This document shows positions 43,101 to 53,572 of a DNA stretch of 64,000 nt, piece by piece. Position numbers and translations under genes: made by a program. Within the stretch, counting starts at the first letter, position 1. Each line of letters starts with the position of its first letter. The DNA lies in contig OZ029914.1 of assembly GCA_964023275.1 (NCBI GenBank), forward strand, positions 32,557,351 to 32,621,350, read 5' to 3'. The notes below the pieces were generated by a model. It had not been told where the DNA came from. It was given only the letters and a program-made list of their open reading frames with translations, and ran no database searches. This DNA is from Norana najaformis (taxonomy: Eukaryota; Annelida; Clitellata; Crassiclitellata; Hormogastridae).

Positions 43101-45813
43101 TTGAAACAGGTAAAATTGGATAAACTGACATTATATTAGTCACAAAAACAGAGTATTTACCTAAGTATTTACCTAGCAGACAAAAATATGAAACTAACAA
43201 CCTACTAGTATGAAGTTTGAACACTAAAAAGTAGAAAGGTCAGAGTATAAAGTCAGAATTCCAAGAGGTCAAAGTAAAAGGTCAGAGGCAAAAGTTACTG
43301 TAGTTCAAAGTATGAAGTCATAAATGTTTACCTGAAAGAGTGAAAGGTAGAAAGTCCAAAGCATGGTGAACACAACACAGTTCCTGTAATCGCGTGAAAC
43401 CATCGCGACAAAAGACACTACGACTCCACTGAGACTCAAGAAATCCATTCCGGTCTGAATGTCAAGGCCAATCTTTGGCAAGAGTCGAAGCAGTGAAGGC
43501 TGCTTGGTGACTAAGTCGTGAAGGGATTCCGCTTCTGCAAGAAAAACAAAGATTTTCCCAAGAGCTGAGTTAAGACTGAGATTAAATAAATCCTTTGATC
43601 CACAGGTCTAAACACCGAATTACCTTTGTCACCTGGAAAATTCTTCATCTCTTTTATCTGGGAGTCTGATCAACCTATATGTTCTTAGATCATGAAACTC
43701 ATTCACAAAATCTGACAAATCCTGTTTTGGTATTTAACTTTGTACAAATAATTTTTCATTAAATGAGCAATAATCCACGGGGGATCAAATTAAGTATGTT
43801 TAGCAATTCATATACAACAAAACACACCTTGCATATTATGGACTGTCTCAATAGCGATACAATACAATACAATACAATACATATATGGCACAACTGAAAT
43901 TTCATACTGTCCCCTTAAAAAGTTCAGAACTGCACTCGGCACAACTTTGGAAATTTATAAAAAGTAGGCGTGTCATTTTAATAGTCCTAAATTCATATTT
44001 TTTGCCATATACATAAAATTGCCATTAAAATGGCACACTGTCAAATAGTCACATGATCAAATAGCTCACATAATACACTGTCTTCACGAATGATGTTGGT
44101 CTACTTACCTTTCACATTACACACTTACCACTCAAACAACCTACTCTCCATTCTGACGGAACACTTACCATTCTCTACTACCAGACGTGCAGGTAAAATG
44201 CCGTTATCTCCATACAGGCCTAAACAAATCCAATGAAATCATTAGACATCTCATATTAAAATATATCAAATCTTTTAAATTATAACAAACAATTAAACAA
44301 CACTTAGCATTTAATTCTACTACTTCCTGCCCACCTGAGCCTAATTAACAACCTAACATTTTATTAATGAAAAACTGGGCTTTAATTGATTCAGGAGATG
44401 GTATGAATATAAACATAAATTGAGGAATAGCCACAGCTGGAATGTTTTAATCCAACATTATCCTTTTATAATGATGTTTGAGGAAGAGATAAAACTTTGA
44501 ATTCCACATCTTAGTAAAATTCAAAACGTTTAAAATTATGTACATTTTAAGGTGCACGTGATCAGCTTCATTTAGAATACTGGAACACCAGCCACTGGCT
44601 GTGGTCTACAATCATCCCATCACGGAGAAAGATTTAAAACATTTTGGTTCTTCTTTTATGTTGGCATAATTAGTGTAATTAGTGTAGTTAGTGTAAGATT
44701 TACCAAGGCTGAAATCATAATGAAGTCAGTGAGACATAACACCCCTGGCTACTTTGGTGTAGGATTGGAATCTTACCATATTATCTTACCATATTATCAT
44801 ACCATATTACATACCATAACGTGCACAATATTATAGTGGTTGGTTACCATGTGGTATTGTCAACCCTGATGTCAGGAGTTAAAATCCTAGCCAGGACAGT
44901 AAGATACTTCAAGACTTCACACAATTGCCCCCTAGTGCACTCACTTATAAAATGAGTTCGTTGACTGTACACCATAAATACAAAGATCAGATGGCAAGGA
45001 AGAGGATAGGCCACCCAACCCCATATGCTGATTGGCCACCCAACCCCATATGCTGATTGGCCACCCAACCCCATATGCTGATTGGCCACCCAACCCCATA
45101 TGCTGATTGGCCACCCAACCCCATATGCTGATTGGCCACCCAACCCTATATGCTGATTGGCCACCCAACCCCATATGCTGATTGGCCACCCAACCCCATA
45201 TGCTGATTGGCCACCCAACCCCATATGCTGATTGGCCACCCAACCCCATATGCTGATTGGCCACCCAACCCCATATGCTGATTGGCCACCCAACCCCATA
45301 TGCTGATTGGCCACCCAACCCCATATGCTGATTGGCCACCCAACCCTATATGCTGATTGGCCACCCAACCCCATATGCTGATTGGCCACCCAACCCCATA
45401 TGCTGATTGGCCACCCAACCCCATATGCTGATTGGCCACCCAACCCCATATGCTGATTGGCCACCCAACCCCATATGCTGATTGGCCACCCAACCCCATA
45501 TACTGATCACAGAGATTACAAAATCGGGATTTCCTTCAAAGTTTACAATCTGAGGCCAAAATGTCGGTAATCAGGCACTCATTATATCACGAGGATGCCT
45601 TCAGACAAATTGCCAGCCTATGTATGCGTTCGTACAGAACGACAACAGAATAATTTTCACCACTCTCGTCCATTTGAGCCTAGCAATCTCTGCATTAGCT
45701 CAGCTGAGGCCAATCAGATCAGCTGGTATTTTCGTTCACACATACACAAACTGTAAAAGAAAGAGTGTAGCAAATATATTGTATACATATACATAAACAC
45801 ACACACACACATC

Positions 45814-45847
<34 letters not shown>

Positions 45848-45987
45848 CACGCATACAAAGACATACTTGTATGTAGACAAAACGTACCTGGAATTTGAAC
45901 AAAAAGCGAAGCGAAGGCGAACAGATATATCACAGACATGGACCAGAGAAAGAGGTCTCTGGTCAGACGTACGCGTTGGCCGGCCAT
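32957..45987 (-). CDS. LMF2: lipase maturation factor 2, 17 exons
   Basis: Exons (right to left): 45987-45888, 44219-44169, 43534-43332, 42184-42156, 41727-41528, 41098-41073, 39595-39443, 38542-38416, 37982-37821, 37610-37505, 36899-36797, 36546-36428, 36065-35938, 35660-35547, 35126-35024, 34331-~34220, 33178-32957. They join in frame to about 685 residues, close to the roughly 700 of vertebrate LMF2. Landmarks: LFAFASLFVQIPG and LYGDNGILPAR at the N-terminus, VGQTFIYCQWDILLLEAGFL, WLVKWLLFRLTFVSGVIKLL, HHYETQLLPTPIAWLF, then after several membrane segments PRLDAQMWFAARGHYDQNPW and YVRAILYRYHF, WWVREPVREYLPPVTLEEPS, and a final membrane helix. LMF proteins are multi-pass ER proteins that help lipases fold; LMF2 is the less studied paralogue. 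The ATG context is AACCATGG. The donor of exon 16 is approximate. Confidence 0.9.
33412..33790 (-). mobile_element. L2-like LINE 3' end, family A (LMF2 intron 16)
   Basis: AATTGTAATTGTAAGCTTG tail, then CACAGCGCC, CAGCTTATCCACAGCTGCTC, GGGTTCAGTTCCAGGTCAAG and the longer upstream part. The reading is continued by a broken KLKLFLELYFADKG-like stretch. The longest of the truncated copies apart from 12365-13471. Confidence 0.65.
34437..34595 (+). mobile_element. L2-like LINE 3' end, family A (LMF2 intron 15)
   Basis: GATCTTGACCTGGAACCAAA, GGGGTGCTTGTGAACAAGCT, GGGTGCTTTAGAAATTTCAAG and TTACGATTAAGATTA. Diverged sense copy. Confidence 0.6.
35936..35937 (-). other. GC splice donor of LMF2 intron 13
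   Basis: After ATT GTT G the intron starts GCAAGT at 35937. Only this GC donor keeps the frame into the next exon (ACAG|CACCACATTATCC), giving SIVAPHYPRLD, which fits the family. The nearest GT (GTTGGC) would break the frame. Confidence 0.75.
37190..37385 (-). mobile_element. L2-like LINE 3' end, family A, with expanded CAGG repeat (LMF2 intron 10)
   Basis: AAGCGCCTAACGAAAGCTAA, CCAGCTTATTCACAGGTGCT and GGTTCCAGGTCAAGATCC, then a GTCAGGCAGGCAG tract at 37305-37365 that has grown well beyond the short CAGGCAGGCAG found in other copies. Confidence 0.65.
37390..37475 (+). repeat. ATAC microsatellite
   Basis: Interrupted ATAC/ACAT units, next to the LINE piece ending at 37385. Confidence 0.9.
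38318..38405 (+). repeat. imperfect AT-rich tandem repeat (LMF2 intron 8)
   Basis: Five or so degenerate copies of a unit of about 18 bases containing CAGCATTTAAATATT, ending just beside exon 8. Confidence 0.7.
38921..38995 (+). repeat. 31-base tandem duplication (LMF2 intron 7)
   Basis: ACAAAGCAGACAATACAAAT followed by CTAGCAACTT is present twice in direct succession, with a degraded third copy after it. Confidence 0.8.
39020..39290 (+). mobile_element. LINE or SINE 3' end, family B (LMF2 intron 7)
   Basis: Sense copy. A broken coding-like stretch, then GGTGAAGGGTCTCACCCAAT, AAATTCATTGAAAAATGAGC, GGTCAAGGCCCTATGGTTGC and a GTACATTTACATTTAACTG tail. The upstream part resembles the degraded end of an L2/CR1 ORF, which supports a LINE origin. 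Confidence 0.6.
39690..39765 (+). repeat. (TATG)n microsatellite
   Basis: Interrupted TATG/TGTA units in LMF2 intron 6. Confidence 0.9.
40088..40215 (+). repeat. (TATG)n microsatellite with ATAC half
   Basis: About twelve TATG units, then an inner GCATGAGTGCATG, ATAC units and again TATG units. The ATAC and TATG halves can pair as a hairpin. Confidence 0.9.
41073..41098 (-). CDS. LMF2: LMF2 microexon 6 (26 nt)
   Basis: TTTTAG|CAATGAAACATCATTATG to CAG|GTATGTT gives AMKHHYETQ, matching LTALTYHYETQ of the family. It is too short for any frame-based finder. Confidence 0.85.
42156..42184 (-). CDS. LMF2: LMF2 microexon 4 (29 nt)
   Basis: TTTAG|GTCGGACAAACATTC to TGTCAATG|GTAAGTG gives VGQTFIYCQW with the next exon's first base. 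The vertebrate protein has a comparable VGQVFLYFQWDS stretch. Confidence 0.85.
43856..43880 (+). repeat. (AATAC)n microsatellite
   Basis: Five AATAC units in LMF2 intron 2. Confidence 0.85.
45011..45501 (-). repeat. 25-bp minisatellite with a CCAAT box in every unit (LMF2 intron 1)
   Basis: Nineteen full head-to-tail 25-base units, almost identical. On the LMF2 sense strand each holds GGCCAATCAG, the preferred NF-Y site, followed by CATATGGGG. The ATTGG cores lie exactly 25 bases apart from 45031 to 45481. Only two units differ, by CCCTATA for CCCCATA, and they are 200 bases (eight units) apart, so a block of eight was duplicated. Because 25 is not a multiple of three, all frames stay open and give a 25-residue repeat. 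This is not a gene; it sits inside an intron. Confidence 0.97.
45795..45850 (+). repeat. (CA)n/(TA)n microsatellite
   Basis: CACA runs with one ATCC break, then ten or so TA units, just inside LMF2 intron 1. Confidence 0.9.
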
Positions 45988-47210
45988 GGTTTTTTGATGC
46001 AGTCCGATCAAATCCTCCTCAACTTATTAACTTTTTTGATAGAACTAACGTTATAGGTGGACAGCATCGCCCAGCACGTACTGCCGTCTGCTTCTGAGAC
46101 CTCCAACTTCGGCCGAGAGACCCGGATGACTGACTGCCGTTGGCTTTGCTTCTCCAGCTTTGAGCGGATGGAAGGACGAACGGATGGATGAACGGAATAG
46201 GCGAGCGACCCTCCACCCCATTCCAACTGACGCCGCGTATAAGGCTATCGCAGCACCGTCCAACACTAAAAATAAGCCTCATGGCTCCTCCGCTTCTAGG
46301 CGGCCCAGCCAGCCATCCATCCGTCCTTCGTTCCAATCAACCAAACCAGCATGTAGACTACACGCACCAATGTGCCTTGCTGTCGATTTAATGCCAGGGT
46401 AATCGCGATTATCAGAAAACTCAACTTTGCAGCGCCAAAACCAAGGGCATCGGAGTAGAGGGTCGTGGGAGATCATGACCCACCAGAAAATTCGTGGCAC
46501 ATGTGATTTTGCCCCTCTCATTTTAAATAAAAATGTTGGTGCCCCAAATTCCACAGAAATAAGCGTTAGAAGTCAAACAAACTTTTAATTTTTCAATGGA
46601 AATTGTGAAACATTGGCTTTATAAACGGCGAAAAGCTTGTAAAAAAGTCGCCAAATTTTCGGGAAAAATGAAGTACGACCTGACTTGCTTGACCCCTTTC
46701 AAAACTTCTAGATCCGATAGATCACCTCTGCTCTCAAAACCGTGCCGACGCTCTTGACCAAGACGACCAATACGTCAGAATTCGAGTGATGCTGTTGGAG
46801 TCCTGAGTTCTTTAAGAAATTAAGTTCGGCTCCCGAAGAGGAGGAATTATTTGAAGACGATGGCAACTCAGAATTTTTATCTGCCCAATTCCAATTGCTA
46901 ATGCAAGCAAATTTCTATTTTTTAATATGATTTCGGCAAGGCGAAGGACCACTTCGTGATTTATATAACCACAGCTAGCCTCCCTTGCTCAGTCTTCCTT
47001 CTCAACCAGGTAAAAAAGCAGGGCCACCACATCTCGAGGTTGGACATCTTCCAAGCGATCATTATTTTAAAAATCATTTGCATACTACCGGCTTATGCTG
47101 GATATCTCACTTCTCATGATGCTGCGCTCATTAATGCAACTCTTTAAATGCTTGCAGATGGCAAATATGTGTGAAGAAATATAGGTTACTGTAGAAGAGC
47201 TGATTGCTGG

Positions 47211-47282
47211 TGTACGTATGTATATGTATGCATGTATGTATGTATGTATACATGTATGTATGTATGTATGCATGCATGTAAG
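47211..47282 (+). repeat. (TATG)n microsatellite
   Basis: Interrupted TATG units. Confidence 0.9.
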
Positions 47283-47810
47283 TCTTATACTCAGCACTGT
47301 AAAAATTACATATACTTCTTTACAGCTACTGAAGTGCCATGCAGTACAAGTATTAGTGTTCCAAGTACAAGTAGGGCCTAGATCTACTTTAAAATGGTAC
47401 TTGATTACTATACTCAAGTACAAAGACAAAATACTTTATTGCTGATAATTTCGCCTACACTAAAACATTCATACATAGGACTATATACATGGAAACATAC
47501 ATACTAGCAAAAATACATACATGCATACATACATAGAATACACAGGCCTACATACATAGGGTAAATATTATAAAGTAAAACTCCCATGTTCCATGAGGAA
47601 TGCAGGGTGGGAGCTCATTTCCTTTTCTTAGGCCCATCAGCAGATAATGGACGAATCCCAAGGTCCTGGACACGGGACCAGCGCATCGCAGGGCTTACTG
47701 TTTACTTCTCTGCTTACGTCGGTACCAAGTAATACTGCTTCGTGACAGAGGCACTCAGGCATGTATGCGTAAACAACTTGCCAAGGGTTGTTACACATAC
47801 GCCGACGTGT

Positions 47811-47852
47811 ATACATACATACATACATACATACATACATACATACATACAT
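47811..47852 (+). repeat. (ATAC)n microsatellite
   Basis: About ten uninterrupted ATAC units. Confidence 0.95.
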
Positions 47853-47924
47853 TTATAAATCTTGACGTAAAATTGTATAAATCTTAAAGTTGCGTAAGGA
47901 AGACCAGCTTGTTCATCGGCGTTT

Positions 47925-47990
47925 CAAAGATCTTCTAGTAACAAAAACTAGAAGATCTTTGTCTAGTAACAAAAACTAGAAGATCTTTGT
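47925..47990. repeat. tandem 28-bp repeat with perfect 14-bp dyad
   Basis: CAAAGATCTTCTAG (47925-47938) and CTAGAAGATCTTTG (47948-47961) are exact inverted repeats around a nine-base loop. The unit 47935-47962 is then repeated exactly at 47963-47990. Confidence 0.9.
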
Positions 47991-48044
47991 TCGAGTTTGT
48001 TTCGATTTTATAATTTGTAAGCCGACGCACGTTTGTTATGGATA

Positions 48045-48125
48045 GTTAGATTCTATGAAAAACGAGCAGGCTCGAGGCCATACGGTCGCTATATAAAATT
48101 GTGTACATTTACATTAAATGTAAAT
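48045..48125 (+). mobile_element. LINE or SINE 3' end, family B, short copy
   Basis: ACGAGCAGGCTCGAGGCC, TACGGTCGCTATATAAAATT and GTGTACATTTACATTAAATG. The GCTATATAAAAT form is the clearest L2-like terminus among the copies. Confidence 0.6.
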
Positions 48126-48322
48126 ATGGTTTTACATGTAATTAGGCTACTTACTTACTTACTTACTGAGGACGTCTGTTCCTTGGTGGCGCTAGCTAGT
48201 ACGCTTTATGTTTATGAATAATGTAATATTTGCTAGCAAGGACCAATATTAAATATTATTAGATTCCTTGGAGCATTTCTTAATAACACCTTCGCAAAAA
48301 AGGATTAATTGCGTCTACGGAA

Positions 48323-50716
48323 ATGTCTTCGTCTGCTGAGGACAACGCCCCAACATATTCGTCATTTTTTGGCGTCATGGGGGTTTCTTCTGCCATGATT
48401 TTTAGCGGTTGGTGCTCAGTGTTTACTTTCAGCAATCTCGATTAAACAATTTAATTTTTAATTTTAATATTTGTATAGCGCCTCTTTAAGAAAACTCATC
48501 AGAGGTGCTGCCGAACTGACAACACAAGACCACGGTCGAACAGAATGGTCTTCAACTGCGGGCGAAACAGAGGCATAGAAAGAAGTAGCTCTTGTCACAT
48601 CTTGCAAAAAAAGCCTGCTCCAGAATGAGAGGCCGACCACGGCGAAGCTTCATGTTGCATTGTTGCAGTATGGTACGGAGAAACAACCAGATCATGCTGT
48701 GTTGCAGAGCGATTACTCCAAAAGATGATTAGGATCTCTAACTGATGTCGACATAGATTACAAGCATTGCGGTCTAATAGGATTTTATTGTTGTTCTCCT
48801 GTGTACACCATTTTAAACCTTCTCCAGTAGCAAGACATGACGTATGGTCACAAATCTGCCAACAAGTGAGCTACACCTGTTTTGTTAATTTAAGATTTTG
48901 CACTATGACTTTACGCATACAGTTAATGATGTTATAGATTTTACCACTAAACTGCTGAACTAATCAGTCATTGAAAGACGATATTGTTTCATTACAGTGG
49001 GAATGTAGAAGATGTGCTTGAAATTTATACCATTTTTGCAGCTCTTAATGAGCTTTATGAAGAGGAATCTTGTAATGACTCAGTTTCCTCAGGAAGGGTT
49101 TGTAACATGCTGCTGATATCACAATATGTGCAAATGATTGAGTGTCCACATCTGATTGCAGCGCTCGGAGCATCATATGGCACAGCAAAAGCTGGTACAG
49201 GAATTGCCTGCGTTTCTGTTGTACGCCCGGATCTCATAATGAAGTCTATCATTCCAGTCGTCATGGCGGGAATAATCGCCATCTATGGACTGGTCGTGGC
49301 TGCACTGATCAGCAATGACATCAAAACCCATGACTATTCTCTTTTTAAGTAAGTACCAACTGCAACGGCCACACTGCCAATATTGCTTGATTTTAATTTG
49401 TACTCTGAAAACTATGGGTAGCCAACAGCCATATGAAACATGATAAATTTCATAGACAGATGCTTCAGTAGGAGATTCTAGAATGATCTGATAACAGCTG
49501 CAACAAAAATTTAACCAGCTTAATAACTTCCTAAGTAGCAAGCTACTTTTAGGGAGTTGTGCAATGGCTGTTGTCAGTACAAGAACCAAAATATTGAAAA
49601 CAGGAAGTTTGTTTCTTAGAAGGTTAAGGGCTCCTGGGTGGGAGCTGTAAGATTGTTGCATGCACGAGTGCCAGCAATGCAAAAGATCTAATCACCAAAA
49701 TCCATGTTTAGTTCTGGCAAAGACGCTGATGAAGACTGATGGTCACAGCCATCTGGATCTGGGTGGTATAGTTGAATCAAACTTTTTTGGTTTGCACAAC
49801 TAAACACGAGCAGCACTGATGATGGCTTGAAGGCAGTTGACCATCCTAAGTGACATTGCAGTAGTCAATTTGAAAGAGGATATTCCCTTTGAGCTAGCTG
49901 GAAATCAGTTTGACCAGCTCAGAAAACTTGCAAATGTTGTCCGTATTACCATACAGTAGTAAAATAATTTTGTGTTAGTTGTGTGGTTTAATTTTTGTAC
50001 TTCTTGAACCTTAGAGGTCATCCAAATACGGACAAGGGAAGGGGTTATGTTCAGTACCAACATCCACATCTAAATTTGATAGTTATTTCACTACAGCCTG
50101 TGCCATAAACACTAAGTTCAGTCGGAAAACAGTCTGTACTGTGTAGGATCTAATTAGAGTCCCTTTCCTGGATGCGTCAAGAGCGAAGTAGCCCACCCCA
50201 TAGCACAGTTAGCCCTGTAAAATCGACAAGATGGCCATATCTAAACCTTACTACTTTGTCAGAGTGCCAGGCTTTGTAAAGTGTATGGGGAAGATAATGC
50301 CAATGCAGACAAGGGAGAACTTTGCTAAGTCCTTGTCCAAAGTAGGTCATTTTTATCCAAAGTAGGTCATTCAAAGTAGATGACCCCTTATTAGTTTTAA
50401 CTGTGCTGAAGCTTTGTTGAATAATCTTTGTACTTTGTGGACTGTATTAGTTGTATGTGCTAAAGTTTGTCTGATTAATATTTTTACTTTGTCATTTTCC
50501 ATTAGGAGTTTAGTCCATTTTGGTGCTGGGCTGAGCGTTGGATTATGTGGCCTGGCTGCCGGTCTGGCCATTGGCATGGTTGGCGATGCTGGAGTACGTG
50601 GCACTGCCCAACAGCCAAGACTCTTTGTTGGAATGATCCTTGTTCTCATATTCGCTGAAGTCCTTGGCCTCTATGGATTAATTGTTGCACTCATTCTTTC
50701 AACAAAGAATGGCTAA
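48323..50716 (+). CDS. ATP6V0C: V-ATPase proteolipid subunit c (3 exons)
   Basis: Exons 48323-48407, 49162-49348 and 50506-50716 join in phases 1 and 2 to 160 residues. The protein starts [16 protein letters not shown] and has four hydrophobic helices. Signature stretches: [51 protein letters not shown] and [16 protein letters not shown]. Glu142 in FAEVLG is the proton-carrying residue of the fourth helix. The subunit forms the rotating c-ring of the V0 sector, which pumps protons into lysosomes, vesicles and other compartments. Length and sequence match the 155-residue vertebrate protein, with a slightly longer N-terminus and loop ([13 protein letters not shown]). Donors and acceptors are all GT-AG. 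Confidence 0.97.
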
Positions 50717-53572
50717 ATGAGAACTTTAACTGAAGTGATGTGATCACTCGCATTCCAGATCTCAAAACTGGCTCATTCTGGATGACAAACCCGAGTTAGT
50801 TAGCTAGTCAAGTGTTGTCTTATGCCATTTTGTATTGTATTTTGTTCATCAGTCAGTAGACCTCGTCGTAATTTTTGCTCTCATCTTGACTTAAAACGTC
50901 CTATTTTTCAATTCGTTATTTTATTTATTAACTAGAAAATTTTCTAGTCAGCAATTTCATAATGCTCTGATGTTTTAGTTCGTCTACAGTTTATTCATTA
51001 TTTTAATTTATTAAAGAACTTGGTCATCAGTGTTTATTTCTTATAACAGTATGTTGGACATTTAGCACTCTTAACATGAGCAATATTTAATTATGTTTTA
51101 AGGCATGTAACTTTAATGCAGCTGATTTATTTTCTGAAATGAATGATGACCAATCATTTTGTTTAAGGGAAGTTTTTGTACTGCCATAAAATGAGAATAA
51201 ATGTCCATTTGTGGTTAGTTCATAACTTCCACATCAACATAAAAACCCATGGAACTTGAGGAAAACGTTCTATTGCATTGCAGCCAATCAACAAAGAATT
51301 CTTAAAATTTGTGCATGTTAACTGCATGTAACAGACAAGTATAAATGTACGACTAAAATAACAACAAAATGCTTTCCATGTAATTTATAGTTAAAACAGA
51401 GCTTCTTCACTGACTTAACAGCCCACGGAAATCACAAAAGAAAACATCCAACCTCATAACAACCAATCAAAACAGAATTCTTAAACTTTGTGCACATTAA
51501 CTGTACTGCATTGTAACAGATAAATGCAAGACTAAACCTAAACCAATGACAGAATGCTTTATACAGTATATATACAGAACCATCTCTCAAGATTTAGATC
51601 AAATGCCGCTACTGGTAACTCTCTTCTCACCGTCTAAAACATTTGCCAACTGAATTCCAATTCCTGTGTTACACATGGTGCAGAAGCTCTTGTAATAAAT
51701 TATTCCAGCACTTTTGCACCTGCCTGTAATACCACTAGTAAAGCATTTTTCATTATTACAAAACATTTGCTTTGAATAAACTTTTAAAACCAGGTTTAAT
51801 CCTAGATCTTGCCCTGGAGCTAAACAATAGATCAAAGAACAGTGAAAAAGATGCTGCAATAAAATTATTCCAGCCATTGTGCACCAGTTACATGTAATAC
51901 CATTTTTAGCAGCATCCCGACTTCCAACATTCCACTTCAGACACTAAGTTGAAAACTGACATGACATTTTCCACCATCAAAATATTTTAGTTTCTCAGCC
52001 ACTTAGATTTTACTGACCTGAATCCAGCCTATTAGCAGAGGAAATAATGTTGGCAGAGGTTAAACTTGGCCTAACTGATTCTTTGCTCTTTAAGAAACTG
52101 ATCTTACGATTCCACTACCCTTCACCAATGAGAAAAAACATTTGAATGAAAAATGCAATTGCTGACAGATCATTACAGCAGTTCTCCCCAAAAATGAGTT
52201 TTGTTCAGGATAAGTCACTTTTCCACATTCTTATTTTCCAGTACCATCAACTATTTCTAACATCATCAGCTTTATCACAGAATAAACAATTCCAAAGAAA
52301 CGGTCTGATTTTTACACAAAACGGTTGTAGTTGTGCCCTATGAAGCAGTTCCATTGGCCACATATTAATTTTGCCTTTTCTGTTTTCCTCAGGCATATAG
52401 TTTTATCCTTTGTACAGTTATTACCATCATTCTCGTTATTGTTTGGCATCATTGTCATTATTACACCTGTACATGTATTTGGAAAGTAACTGGTAGTGAT
52501 ACTGATATTTCATTTTAATTACATTTGTGCTCTTTCTGGTTGTCATCCAAATTTTCTTTCTGTATGTTTTGCACTGTAGCTATCTATGCTGCTCATGCTT
52601 CCACTTAGCAAAGGGAGCCAAACTTCAAGGTAAAATCTATCAGCATTTTCCTTCTGTACCATCAACAGGGATCCAAACTGGAAGATAGCTAGCTGTCTGT
52701 ACCATCATCCACCATCATATTTTGGAATATTTTCTTGTGAACTGATGCAATTCACACTGCTATTCATGTGCCCATCTAGTAAATGTTGTCCACATGCAAC
52801 CAACTGTGCAATGTTTCATCTGGACCACAGTCCTGTTTGCCATCCAAACTTTCTTCTGTTATATATTGTTGTAAACTTTTGCCAGTGATGTTGCCAGTCT
52901 TGTAACTGTTGACATCATCCAAATGACAATCCTGTTGCCATCCAGACTTTCTTCTGTTATATATTGTTGCACACTGTTACCATTCACATAGCTTGTCAGG
53001 TAATTGTTGACTTCATCCAAATGACTGCTGTCATTTACATAAGCGTTTGAGTTTACTCCTGGGGCACATTGTTTTTAGTTTACAACATCCGGAATGTGGA
53101 CAAACTCGTATTCTGTTTCTTACGTACTGTTTAACATGGAATTCAGTATGCATAGCTGCAACAGATGAACCACAAAAACCAGTTAGTCACCTCATACTAC
53201 TAAGAATTAAAGTGAAACTAAGACGGCAGCCATTTACCTCTGAATTACAGGACCGAAACCTATAAAATCCATAGATTGCTCGAGTGCAATAATCAAAAGA
53301 ATTAAATCCAACACACATTTGCTAAACAGAAGAAATTTCAAGTCTAATATCCTAACAGTAAAACTGGCTGCTTCCTTAAACTGAACACTTCAGATCTCTG
53401 GTAAACACAAGTAAATAAGTAAGTAAGTAATGCATTTGTTAATACGCTATATATTTTTATCGAATGAACGAAGACTTGTAGGCATGAGAGGGCCACAATG
53501 ATCAGACAGCAAAGGCAACTTTAACTGGTACCATACCAGCAACTATAGCAACTGCATATTATGCATATTGTG
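50717..53572. other. ATP6V0C 3' UTR and spacer of diverged local duplications
   Basis: No coding exon is supported between the convergent ATP6V0C and TAF7 genes. The spacer is largely a set of old local duplications: 51290-51385 with 51470-51565, 51690-51750 with 51855-51915, and the CATCCAxACTTTCTTCTGTT units near 52550, 52840 and 52935. Confidence 0.6.
51196..51201 (+). terminator. candidate polyadenylation signal of ATP6V0C
   Basis: AATAAA about 480 bases after the stop codon. Confidence 0.5.

Larger units (their letters stand above)
45988..48322. other. divergent spacer between LMF2 and ATP6V0C
   Basis: Both genes point away from this 2.3-kb stretch, so it should hold both promoters. 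The 46-46.4 kb part is the most GC-rich and is the likely LMF2 promoter. No TATA box or clear start could be assigned. It also holds TATG/ATAC microsatellites (47211-47282, 47811-47852), a 28-base tandem palindrome (47925-47990), a family B piece (48045-48125) and an ACTT run near 48150. Confidence 0.5.

Noticed and set aside
44844..45499. Three overlapping open frames of 117-206 codons giving a 25-residue repeat
   Set aside because: They are the 25-bp minisatellite read in three frames inside an LMF2 intron. A period not divisible by three without stops keeps all frames open.
20640..47852. Short regularly spaced repeats as a CRISPR array
   Set aside because: The repeats are tetranucleotide microsatellites and a minisatellite without unique spacers, in an animal genome.
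49173..49682. A 169-codon minus-strand frame opposite ATP6V0C exon 2
   Set aside because: Antisense shadow of a strongly conserved exon, with no family match.
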